Part shown: in pieces, positions 53,562 through 62,199 of the stretch
Numbering within the stretch: the first letter of the stretch is position 1
How the letters are laid out: the number at the start of each line of letters is the position of its first letter
Source: Sphingomonas sp. H160509
Lineage (GTDB): Bacteria > Pseudomonadota > Alphaproteobacteria > Sphingomonadales > Sphingomonadaceae
Reading direction: 5' to 3'
NCBI RefSeq assembly: GCF_024124765.2
Contig: NZ_JAMXSR020000002.1
Span: forward strand, 829,001 to 893,000
DNA: 64,000 bases
Position numbers and translations under genes: made by a program
The notes under the pieces: generated by a model
Databases searched by the model: none
Told to the model about the DNA's origin: nothing
The model's input: only the letters and a program-made list of their open reading frames with translations

Positions 53562-56500
53562 TTAGAGCTTCACACGCGCGCCAACGTACATGGAGCGGCC
53601 GACGTTATCGAAAATCGCACCGTCTGCAACACCCAGCTGGCCGTAGGGCGGCTTCTTGTCGGTCAGGTTGTCGACGCCACCATAGAAGGTGAAGCGCTTG
53701 TCGACGTCAACCGATGCACGCAGCGCATGATAGACGACCGACGGGTAATAGACGCGATCAGCATAGTACGGATCGAGTGCGGCCACGCCATTCGTTTCGT
53801 GCTGCGCTTCCCAATCTGTAATCGACTGGCGACCGATGTAGCGGAGCTGGTAGCCGAACGTGACTGGACCATGCGTATAATCGGCCGAGACGTTGAAATT
53901 GTAGACCGGGTCGCCCAGCTCGCCCTTGACGCGCTCCTTCTGGCCAGGGTTGTCGAGGTACGGATAATCCGTGCGGTCGCGAACCCAGGTACCGACGAAC
54001 CGCAGTGCGATCTTGTCATCGGCGAAGATGCGGCGGTTATACGACACATCCACGTCGATGCCCTTGGCCCGCAGCGCTGCGAAGTTGACCGTGCTCTGGA
54101 GCAGTGCAGTCTGGGCGAACTCACCACTCGACTGGCGCGGATTGATCAGGCCGCAGAACTGGTTGTCCAGCGACGCTGCGTCGTAGCAGGCGTCGAGGAT
54201 GGTCTGCGCGCCGACTGCGGCGATGACGTTGCTGATCTTGATGTCGTAATAATCAGCCGTGATCGCGAGGCCGGGAATGAACGACGGCTGGAGGATGACG
54301 CCGTACGTCCAGCTCCGCGACGTCTCCGCCTCGAGGTTGGGGTTGCCGCCCGACAGGAACTCGGTGCTGCCGCCGCGTGCCGCATTGTTGATGAAGTTGA
54401 CGGGAACGCCAGCTGCGGCGCAGTTGGCGGCGCGCGTCGAGCGACCAGTCTTGATGAAGTTGATGTCGCAGGGATCGTTCAGAATGTCGAAGTTCTGCGA
54501 CGGCGACGAGTAGAGGTCGCTCAGCGTCGGCGCGCGCACGGCCTTGGCGTAGCTTACGCGGAACTTGATATCGCGAACCGGCGCATACAGCGCCCCTGCA
54601 TTCCAGGTCCAGACGGTACCCGCCGAGCCCTTATAGTCCGCAACGCGAACGGCAGCATTCGCCGACAGTTCCTCGGCAAAACGCGTGCCCTTGAGCAGTG
54701 GCAGGTTGATCTCGCCATATGCTTCTTTGACCGCAAACGATGGCGGAGCAAAATCGGGAATGGCATTGAGGAAGGTCGCGCCCGACTTCACCTGGTCGTC
54801 ATACGAATACGAAGCAGTCTCACGGCGATATTCGCCGCCGAGTGCGAACTGGACCGGACCGCCGGGGGAGTTCGAACAGCTGCGAACTGTCGCCGACGAT
54901 ATTTGCCGTCACGTCGAACTCGGTCGCCTTGCCGGTACGCTGCGAAGTCGTGTTGATGTAATTGAGGGCCGCCTGGCTGGGGGCGCCATTACCGAGCACG
55001 TTCAACGGCACGCAGTTCGGATCGGTGACGCTGGTCTGGTTGATCCGGCACACGATGGTACCCGCGCCGTTCCGAACCGTATCTACCGCATTGTAGAAGT
55101 TCTGGTTGATGCGGTTGTTGAAGAACGACGAGCGGGTCCGGAACTCGCCATAGTTGACCGAAAAATCATACTTCCAGTCAGTGTTGAACGTTCCTTCCGC
55201 GCCGCCAACGATCCGATAGGTATCACGGCGGTCGAATTCGTCGCGTGTCCCGGAAATCGTTGTTATTGCGGTTCAAGCGGAAGAACTGTGCGCCAGCCGG
55301 CAGCAGCGAACGGATCGTCGCGGCATCGCCGGGCTGCAGATATGGGTTATCGAACGAGATCGGAATGCCGATCGTCTGCCGGCTAAACCCGCCAACGGCC
55401 GCGCGCGTGAAGGGATTCCCGTCTGCGTCCTCGTCCGCGACGGTGCCTTGCTCGCCGCCCTGGGCAAAGGTCGGCGTGCCTTGGTTGAAGCTCTCGACGC
55501 GAACGAACTTCGCTTCGATGAACGGCTTGAAGGCGTCGGACACGTCGAAGTGGCCGAGCAGGTTGGCGACGTAGCGCTTCAACGCCGGCTGAAGCGTGCC
55601 GCGGTCGTTGAGGATGCCGCCGTCGCCGCCATTGTTGTTGTTCGAGCCCGCCGGGCGGAAGTCGGTACCGTAGTTATACTCGTACAGCGATCCGCCGGAG
55701 TTGAAACCGAACACGCGGGGATAGCCGTTGGCGAGGCAGCCTGCCGCCACGGTGCCATTCGCGCAGCTGCCGATCCCGGAGCCGTTATAGGCGATGAAAT
55801 TGCCGCCATTGTCGTAACCGAAACTATGAACATTGTTGAGGAAGGTGCGGTTCGGAACCGTGTTGTCGAGCGCCGGGCTGTCCACCAGCTAGAATTGTCG
55901 ACGTCCGGTATACGCACCGGTCAGACCTGGCCGATCGGCATAGGTGACGAGGTCGGACTGGTTATATTCGAGGTTCAGCGCGATGTTGCCGCGGCCGTCG
56001 GCGAAGTTCTGGCCGTAGGTACCACTGAGACGATACGTGCCGTGATCGCCCTTGTCGCTCAACCCGCTCTGCGCGTTGAGCGTGAGGCCCCTCGAAGTTC
56101 CGCTTGAGCACGAAGTTGACGACGCCCGCCATCGCGTCCGAACCGTAGACCGCGGACTGGCCGCCAGTGACCGCATCGACGCGTTCGATCAGATCGGTCG
56201 GGATAGTGTTGGTATCGACCAGGAAATCACCTTCGGACGAGGTGATGTGCCGACGGCCGTTGACCAGCACCAGCGTGCGGGTAACGCCGAGACCGCGCAT
56301 ATCTAGGAAGTTCAGGCCCGAAGTGCCGATGAACTGCGTCGAGCTGGCTTGGCTGTAGGTCGAGCGCAACGACGGAAGATCGTTCAAAACGTCGCCGACC
56401 GTGATCGCACCGGTGCGCGTGAGATCGGCAATCGTCAGCGTGGTGACCGGAGCAGGCGAGTCGAGTGTGGGACGCGCAATACGCGAACCGGTCACGACGA

Positions 56501-56720
56501 TTTCACTGCCGGCATTGGCCTCCGGCGCAACAGTCTGCGCAACCGCGCCCGTCGTGGTATCCGAACCTACGGGAGCGGCCGGATCGGTGCCGGGTGCCTG
56601 TGTCTGCGCGTCTACCGGCGTCGCTGTCTGCGCTGCTGCCGGAATTGCAGAGGCCAATACGAATGCGACCGTGGACGCAGTTACGAACAATCCGGACTTC
56701 CGGATCGAGATGCCAACCAT
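53562..56720 (-). CDS. TonB-dependent receptor with three apparent frameshifts and one in-frame amber codon
   Basis: About 1051 codons after removing one base each at 56088-56091, 55249-55251 and 54864-54868. The signal peptide ends near AIPAAAQ, an Ala/Pro/Gln/Thr linker follows, then EIVVTGSRIARPTLDS, a plug with LPSLRSTYSQASS, DMRGLGVTRTLVLVNGRR and VDAVTGGQSAVYGSDAMAGVVNF, and a barrel ending VGRSMYVGARVKL. Within the barrel, TAG at 55889-55891 interrupts an otherwise continuous frame (TGRRQF, stop, LVDSPALDN). If real, the gene is inactive; if a base error, CAG or TAC is likely. It belongs to the large oligopeptide/glycan-type receptors of sphingomonads; the ligand is unknown. Confidence 0.85.
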
Positions 56721-56846
56721 ACTGAGTAACCCTCTGAACCTAAGCTTTATACTGAGCCCAGAAGGACACCTTTTCTGTCTATTTTTCAATCCTTACAACG
56801 AAACATTGCGGTTATGTGACATCCACGCAACACGGATGCGTAACGA

Positions 56847-56882
56847 AAAAGCCGCGCCCGCCTGATGGCGAACGCGGCTTTT
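56847..56882 (-). terminator. Rho-independent terminator after ahcY
   Basis: AAAAGCCGCG pairs with CGCGGCTTTT across a 16-base loop, followed on the minus strand by a T run. It starts about 26 bp past the ahcY stop. Confidence 0.88.
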
Positions 56883-56907
56883 CGAAAACCTTACTAAATC
56901 CTAAAGA

Positions 56908-58341
56908 TCAGTAGCGGTAGTGATCCGGCTTGAACGGCCCTTCGACCGGCACGCCGATGTAGCCGGCCTGCTTGTCCGAGAGCTTCGACAGCTTCACGCC
57001 GAGCTTCTCGAGGTGGAGCATCGCGACCTTCTCGTCGAGGTGCTTCGGCAGGACGTAGACTTCGTTCTTGTAGTTCTCGCCCTTGGTCCAGAGTTCGATC
57101 TGCGCGAGCGTCTGGTTGGTGAACGAGGCCGACATCACGAACGACGGGTGGCCGGTGGCGCAACCCAGGTTCACCAGGCGACCCTTCGCCAGGATGATGA
57201 TCTGCTTGCCGTCCGGGAACTTCACCAGATCGGTGCCGGGCTTCACTTCGGTCCAGTCGTAGTTCGACAGCGCGGCGATCTGGATCTCCGAGTCAAAGTG
57301 ACCGATGTTGCAGACGATCGACATCGGCTTCATCGCCTTCATGTGATCGGCGGTGATGACGTCGGCATTGCCAGTCGCGGTGCAGAAGATGTCGGCGCGC
57401 TTGACGGCCTCTTCCATCGTCACGACCTCGAAGCCCTCCATCGCCGCCTGCAGTGCGCAGATCGGATCGACTTCGGTGACCATCACGCGCGCGCCGCCGT
57501 TGCGAAGCGACTGTGCCGAGCCCTTGCCGACGTCACCGAAGCCGGCGACGCAGGCAACCTTGCCGGCGAGCATGACGTCGGTCGCGCGACGGATCGCGTC
57601 GACCAGCGATTCCTTGCAGCCATAGAGGTTGTCGAACTTCGACTTGGTGACCGAGTCGTTGACGTTGATCGCGGGGAACGGCAGTTCGCCCTTCTTGGCG
57701 ATCTCGTACAGGCGGTGGACACCCGTGGTGGTCTCTTCCGAGACGCCCTTCAGGTTCTTGACGGTCTCGGTCAAATAGCCGGGGTTCTTCGCGACGTACG
57801 CCTTGAGCGCGCGCTGCATCTCGACCTCTTCCTCGTTCTCGGGCTCAGGCATCGTGTGGCCGGCTTCGAGCTTGGCGCCCCAGAGCGCGAACATCGTCGC
57901 GTCGCCGCCGTCATCGAGGATGATGTTGGCGGTCTGGCCCTCTACGTCGCGATCCCACGAGAAGATGTCGCCGACATAGTTCCAGTAATCCGCGAGGCTC
58001 TCGCCCTTGATCGCGAACACCGGCACGCCGGTCGCGGCGATCGCGGCTGCGGCATGGTCCTGCGTCGAGAAGATGTTGCAGGTCGCCCAGCGGACGTCGG
58101 CGCCGAGCGCGGTCAGCGTCTCGATCAGCACTGCGGTCTGGATCGTCATGTGCAGCGAGCCGGTGATCCGCGCGCCCTTGAGCGGCTGCGAAGCGCCGAA
58201 TTCGGTGCGCAGCGACATCAGGCCGGGCATTTCGGTCTCGGCGATGTTGATCTCGGCGCGGCCGAAATCGGCGAGGCTGATGTCGGCGACGACGTAGTCG
58301 GTCGCAGTGCCGGACTGCGCGGGGGCGAGGGTGGTGGCCAC
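56908..58341 (-). CDS. ahcY: Adenosylhomocysteinase
   Basis: 477 residues from GTG at 58341, chosen because AGGAGA lies a few bases before it; an upstream ATG at 58380 would add a non-conserved 13-residue lead. The substrate domain has [21 protein letters not shown] and [12 protein letters not shown], with the long insertion [15 protein letters not shown] typical of the bacterial form. The NAD domain is [16 protein letters not shown]. The C-terminal KPDHYRY supplies the dimer-partner NAD contacts. It hydrolyses S-adenosylhomocysteine to homocysteine and adenosine, keeping methylation running. Confidence 0.97.
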   Translation of the reverse strand: MATTLAPAQSGTATDYVVADISLADFGRAEINIAETEMPGLMSLRTEFGASQPLKGARITGSLHMTIQTAVLIETLTALGADVRWATCNIFSTQDHAAAAIAATGVPVFAIKGESLADYWNYVGDIFSWDRDVEGQTANIILDDGGDATMFALWGAKLEAGHTMPEPENEEEVEMQRALKAYVAKNPGYLTETVKNLKGVSEETTTGVHRLYEIAKKGELPFPAINVNDSVTKSKFDNLYGCKESLVDAIRRATDVMLAGKVACVAGFGDVGKGSAQSLRNGGARVMVTEVDPICALQAAMEGFEVVTMEEAVKRADIFCTATGNADVITADHMKAMKPMSIVCNIGHFDSEIQIAALSNYDWTEVKPGTDLVKFPDGKQIIILAKGRLVNLGCATGHPSFVMSASFTNQTLAQIELWTKGENYKNEVYVLPKHLDEKVAMLHLEKLGVKLSKLSDKQAGYIGVPVEGPFKPDHYRY

Positions 58342-58496
58342 GATGGGTCTCCTGGAAATTCTGTGATCGGCGAGCCTCATGCCCGTGCCGGATGCCGTGC
58401 CACTTAGGGGATCAGGGGGCTCAAATCAAATATAAAGATATCTTTATATGATGCTCGGGGATGCCGTTGGCGTTAGCTGCATCGCCCTTCTTCGAC

Positions 58497-58605
58497 TCCC
58501 CTCCCTGGAAGGGGGGGTTGGGGTGGGTCGGTTTGAGGCGTGTGCAGAGCCAGCCAACCGGCCGACCAACCCCCAGCCCCCTCCCTTCCAGGGAGGGGAG
58601 CAGAA
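58497..58605. repeat. Paired GC-rich extragenic palindromes (CCCCTCCCTGGAAGG class)
   Basis: CTCCCCTCCCTGGAAGGGGG at the left and CCCCCTCCCTTCCAGGGAGG at the right, with GGTTGGGG and CCCCCAGC inside, inverted around about 50 bp containing GTCGGTTTG and CCGACCAAC arms. It abuts the stop of the YqgE gene. The stretch 58342-58496 shows no other feature except a short AT-rich palindrome at 58430-58449 (AAATATAAAGATATCTTTAT). Confidence 0.85.
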
Positions 58606-58606
58606 G

Positions 58607-59179
58607 TCAGGCCCGCCCCGTCTCAGCAACGAGCAACCGGGGATCCACGCCGGCCTGCGCAAACGCCATCGTCCAGCGATCCTCCGCCACGGTCTCAAAC
58701 AGCAGTTCGGCATCCCCGGCCACGTTGAACCACCCCGGCCGCGACAGCTCACCCTCGAGCTGTCCGCCATCCCAACCGGCATAGCCGAGCGCCACCACCC
58801 ACTCCGAAGGGCCCTTCCCGTCGGCGATCGCACGCAGCACGTCGACCGTGCTCGACAGCTTCCACCGCCCGGCGACATCAACCGAATCCTGCCCGCCCCA
58901 GTCGGACGAATGCACCACGAACCCGCGCCGAGGCTCGACCGGGCCACCGAAATGCACCGGCGCGTTGGGCGCGTCGCCCGGCTCGATCCCGAATTGTTCG
59001 AGCAGGTCGTGAAAGCCCAAACCGTCGATGGTCGCGCCGATCCCGATGCCGATCGCGCCATTCTCGTCATGGCTGCACATCGCGATCACGGCGCGGGCGA
59101 ACCGCGGGTCGCTCATCCCCGGCATCGCGAGCAGGAATTGTCCGGAAAGAAAGGGCGTCTTGTCCATGCGTTGGAGCAT
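58607..59179 (-). CDS. YqgE/AlgH family protein (DUF179)
   Basis: 190 residues from ATG 59179; an ATG at 59167 giving MDKTPFLSG is equally plausible. The family opening SGQFLLAMPGMSDPRFARAVIAMCSHDENGAIGI is intact, as are VHFGGPVEPRRGFVVHSSD and ALGYAGWDGGQLEGELSRPGWF. AlgH-type proteins are cytosolic and of unsettled biochemical role, with reported links to transcription of alginate and other surface genes. It is divergent from the peroxiredoxin gene. Confidence 0.93.
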   Translation of the reverse strand: MLQRMDKTPFLSGQFLLAMPGMSDPRFARAVIAMCSHDENGAIGIGIGATIDGLGFHDLLEQFGIEPGDAPNAPVHFGGPVEPRRGFVVHSSDWGGQDSVDVAGRWKLSSTVDVLRAIADGKGPSEWVVALGYAGWDGGQLEGELSRPGWFNVAGDAELLFETVAEDRWTMAFAQAGVDPRLLVAETGRA

Positions 59180-59276
59180 AGCGCCGCACGGGCTCCCTCG
59201 CCACGCTTGAAATACCTACGCCCACGTCCAAGGTACCGCTCGCCCGCGACGAACGCGCGGCGACAGGAGATTTCAG

Positions 59277-59756
59277 ATGACGATCAGCGTCGGCGACCGG
59301 CTTCCCACCACCAACCTCGTCAAGGCGACCGCAGACGGCCCCGACCAGGTCGATACCGACAGCTTCTTCAAGGGCCGCAAGGTAGCGCTGTTCGCGGTCC
59401 CGGGCGCGTTTACGCCGACCTGCTCGGCCAAGCATCTTCCCGGTTTCGTCGAGAAGGAAGCCGAACTGAAGGCCAAGGGCATAGACGAGGTCGCGTGCGT
59501 TTCGGTCAACGACGCGTTCGTGATGGGCGCGTGGGGCAAGTCGGCGGGCGCTGGCGACATCACGATGCTGGCGGACGGCAATGGCGATTTCGCCAAGGCG
59601 ATCGGGCTGACGATGGACGGGTCGGGCTTCGGCATGGGCACGCGTAGCCAGCGTTATTCGATGCTGGTCAACGACGGCGTGGTCGAGCAGCTGAACGTCG
59701 AGGCTCCTGGAGAATTTAAGGTCAGCTCGGCCGAGCATCTGCTCAGCGAGATCTAA
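59277..59756 (+). CDS. Peroxiredoxin of the Prx5 type
   Basis: 159 residues. The peroxidatic site is VPGAFTPTCSAKHLPGF (Cys about 49), preceded by FFKGRKVALFA. VSVNDAFVMGAWGK and ADGNGDFAKAIGL are Prx5-specific. I see no clear resolving Cys near the usual Prx5 position (a second Cys lies at about 73, in EVACVSVND), so it may use glutathione or thioredoxin as a 1-Cys enzyme. It reduces H2O2 and organic peroxides in the cytosol. ACAGGAGA provides a strong ribosome site. Confidence 0.93.
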   Translation: MTISVGDRLPTTNLVKATADGPDQVDTDSFFKGRKVALFAVPGAFTPTCSAKHLPGFVEKEAELKAKGIDEVACVSVNDAFVMGAWGKSAGAGDITMLADGNGDFAKAIGLTMDGSGFGMGTRSQRYSMLVNDGVVEQLNVEAPGEFKVSSAEHLLSEI

Positions 59757-59893
59757 TCCTCCCCGGCACGGGGGGGGGGGACCGTTCGGCACCTTTGCCG
59801 AAGGGTGGAGGGGGGCTCACCGCGAGCGTTACGGTCGCGGAGCGCCCCCTCCGTCAGCCCGAGTGGGCTGCCGCCTCCCGACACGGGGAGGAT
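59757..59893. repeat. Nested GC-rich extragenic repeat with an 11-base G tract
   Basis: TCCTCCCCGGCACGGGG at the left and CCTCCCGACACGGGGAGGA at the right form the outer arms. GGAGGGGGGCTCACCGCGAG and GCCCCCTCCGTCAGCCCGAG lie inside. The left arm carries a run of about eleven G's where the matching arm has four, so the tract may be over-called. It separates the peroxiredoxin from AMP nucleosidase. Confidence 0.75.
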
Positions 59894-59938
59894 TGAGGTG
59901 GTCTTGCCACCGTAACGTCCGCCACCTAACACTGCCCG

Positions 59939-61376
59939 ATGACAATCGCATCCGACCTCGTCGCCGAACTCGACCGCCTCTACCGCGCCTCCGTCGAGCG
60001 CCTCCAAGCCGCCATGAGCGCGTATATCGCCGACGGCACGACGCCCGATCCGGTCAGCCGCACCGACGGCTCGTTCGCCTATCCCGAGATCCGGTTGACC
60101 TATAAGGGCGGCGTCGACCGGCCCACCCCGCTCCGCTCGTTCGGTCGTCTGGTCAACGCGGGCGAATACCGCATCAGCGTCACCAAGCCCGCGATCTTCG
60201 CCGAATACCTGACCGAACAGCTGACGTTGCTGATCGAGGATTACGATGTCACCGTCGAGGCGGTCGAGGGTCGCCAGGAAATCCCGTTCCCCTATGTGAT
60301 CGAGCCCGGCCACGCGCTGAGCCTCGACGAGGTCTCCGCCACTGAATTGTCGCGCCACTTCCCCGCGACCGAGGCTCGCGCATATCGGCGACGAGATCGC
60401 CGACGGCCTGTGGATCGCGCAGGACGAGACGCGCCCGCTCGCGCTGTTCGACGGCCTGCGTACCGATTTCAGCCTTGCCCGCCTGCGCCATTACATGGGC
60501 ACGCCCGCCGAACATGCGCAGCGCTTCGTGCTGTTCACCAACTATCACCGCTATGTCGACGAGTTCGTCCGCTGGGCCGGCACGCAGTTGGGCGAAGGCT
60601 CGCGCTTCACCAGCCTGTCGGGCGCGGGCGGGATCACGATCTCGTCGGGTGACGATATCGACAAGATCATCTCCGACAGCGCATGGCGCCGTCACCAGAT
60701 GCCCGCCTATCATTTGATGGCAGACGACCGCACCGGCATCACGCTGGTCAACATCGGCGTCGGGCCGTCGAACGCGAAGACGATCTGCGACCACCTCGCG
60801 GTGCTTCGTCCCGAGGCCTGGCTGATGATCGGCCATTGCGGCGGCTTGCGGCCCAGCCAGCGGATCGGCGACTATGTCCTCGCGCACGCGTATCTGCGCG
60901 ACGACCATGTCCTCGACGACGTCCTGCCCCCCGAAATCCCGATCCCCGCGATCGCCGAAGTCCAGCTCGCGATGGCCAAGGCGGCGGAGATCGTCTCGGG
61001 TCAGTCGGGCGAGGAACTCAAGCGCCGCCTCCGCACCGGCACGATCGTCACCACCGACGACCGCAACTGGGAGCTTCGTTACTCGAAGTCGGCACTCCGC
61101 TTTTCGCTTAGCCGCGCGGTTGGCATCGACATGGAGTCCGCGACGATCGCTGCGCAGGGCTACCGGTTCCGCGTCCCCTACGGCACGCTGCTATGCGTCT
61201 CGGACAAGCCGCTCCACGGCGAACTGAAGCTGCCGGGCCAGGCCAACCGCTTCTACGAGCGCGCGATCAGCGAGCATCTGCGGATCGGGATCGAGACCTG
61301 CGAACAGCTCCGCCTCGAGGGCTCGAAGCTCCACAGCCGCAAGCTCCGCGCGTTCGACGAGCCGCCGTTCCGCTAA
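59939..61376 (+). CDS. amn: AMP nucleosidase (one apparent frameshift)
   Basis: 478 residues after removing one base at 60373-60374. The N-terminal regulatory domain includes YPEIRLTYKGGVDRPTPLRSFGRL and SVTKPAIFAEYLTEQL; after correction it reads ELAHIGDEIADG and goes on to the catalytic nucleoside-phosphorylase fold. There, GVGPSNAKTICDHLAVLRP, MIGHCGGLRPSQRIGDYVLAHAY, TTDDRNWEL and VGIDMESATIAAQGYRF are all recognisable. It cleaves AMP to adenine and ribose 5-phosphate, regulating adenylate pools. It follows a REP-like element and is not coupled to the peroxiredoxin. Confidence 0.94.
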
Positions 61377-61440
61377 AAACCGGAGCGGATCGGACGGGAA
61401 TGCGTTACGCTTCCGGAATCATTGCTGAGGGAAGATAGAA

Positions 61441-61935
61441 GTGGCCGACACCGACACGCCCGATACGGAAGCAAAGAAGCCCGCCGCCCGCCGTCGCGCG
61501 CCGCGCAAGACGAGCGCGCCGAAGGCTGCTCCGGCAGCGACGTCGTCCGCCAAGCCGGTCGCGCCCAAGCCCGTGCCGGTTGCGGACAAGCCTGTCACCG
61601 CCGCGTCGTCGAAACCAGTGGCCAAGCCGACGCCAAAGCCCCGCTCGACCAAGCGCAGCACGCCCCGCCCGGTGCCTGCACGAAACACGGCGACGCCTGT
61701 TCCGGTCGCCAAGCCACCGGAGAAGACCCGGGGGAAATGGGGGGCTGCTGCGATCTTCAGTGGAGTAGCGGTTGCTGGTGCCGCGGTTGGCGCGTTGCTG
61801 ACCTTGCGCGGCAGCACGCCGAAGGCTCAGTCAGCGCCCAAGCCGAAGGGTACGCACGCGCATCAAGCGGACGGCACGGACTCGTCGAAGTCGTTCGACG
61901 CGGGCATCGCCGATCCAGGGACGGTCCCGGAGTAA
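61441..61935 (+). CDS. Ala/Pro/Lys-rich single-helix membrane protein, function unknown
   Basis: 164 residues from GTG at 61441, with GAGGGAAGATAG upstream. The first 100 residues are almost only Ala, Pro, Lys, Arg, Thr and Val (for example AKKPAARRRAPRKTSAPKAA), like histone-H1-type or TolA-like linkers. One membrane helix follows at about 102-123 (WGAAAIFSGVAVAGAAVGAL), then a short Ser/Asp-rich tail. The basic domain could bind nucleic acid or just be a spacer; neither is shown. It follows AMP nucleosidase by 64 bp on the same strand. Confidence 0.65.
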   Translation: MADTDTPDTEAKKPAARRRAPRKTSAPKAAPAATSSAKPVAPKPVPVADKPVTAASSKPVAKPTPKPRSTKRSTPRPVPARNTATPVPVAKPPEKTRGKWGAAAIFSGVAVAGAAVGALLTLRGSTPKAQSAPKPKGTHAHQADGTDSSKSFDAGIADPGTVPE

Positions 61936-61950
61936 GTATCCCCAAGATAC

Positions 61951-62055
61951 TCCACCCCGGCGAAGGCCGGGGCCCAGTTGGAACGTCTTGCGTAACGAAG
62001 CTCATCGCTCCGTTAGCAACGTTTCCCAACTGGACCCCGGCCTTCGCCGGGGTGG
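61951..62055. repeat. Paired extragenic palindrome (CACCCCGGCGAAGGCCGGGG class)
   Basis: CCACCCCGGCGAAGGCCGGG with CCCAGTTGG at the left and CCAACTGGACC with CCCGGCCTTCGCCGGGGTGG at the right, inverted around about 45 bp. It is nearly identical to the pair at 36912, including the flanking CCAGTTGG/CCAACTGG. Confidence 0.9.
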
Positions 62056-62085
62056 TGCGTTGTAGGTGTCGCCCTCGTTGTTGAT

Positions 62086-62163
62086 GTTCCCCCGCGGAGG
62101 CGAGGGCCCAGCTAAAGCCACGGAAGCGTTCGTAACCCCGGGCCCCCGCCTTCGCGGGGGAAC
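62086..62163. repeat. Paired extragenic palindrome (CCCCGCGAAGGCGGGG class)
   Basis: GTTCCCCCGCGGAGGCGAGG with GCCCAGC at the left and CCCCGCCTTCGCGGGGGAAC at the right, inverted around about 35 bp. With the previous pair it fills the 264-bp gap between the convergent genes at 61935 and 62200. Confidence 0.85.
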
Positions 62164-62199
62164 TAGGAGGAAGCATTAGGGGTCAGATACCCGGCCCCC

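Noticed and set aside
55889..55891. TAG as pyrrolysine or a recoded stop
   Set aside because: No pyl genes or recoding context in the window; a substitution or base error is simpler.
56920..58407. 495-residue open frame opposite ahcY
   Set aside because: Antisense shadow of a strongly conserved gene.
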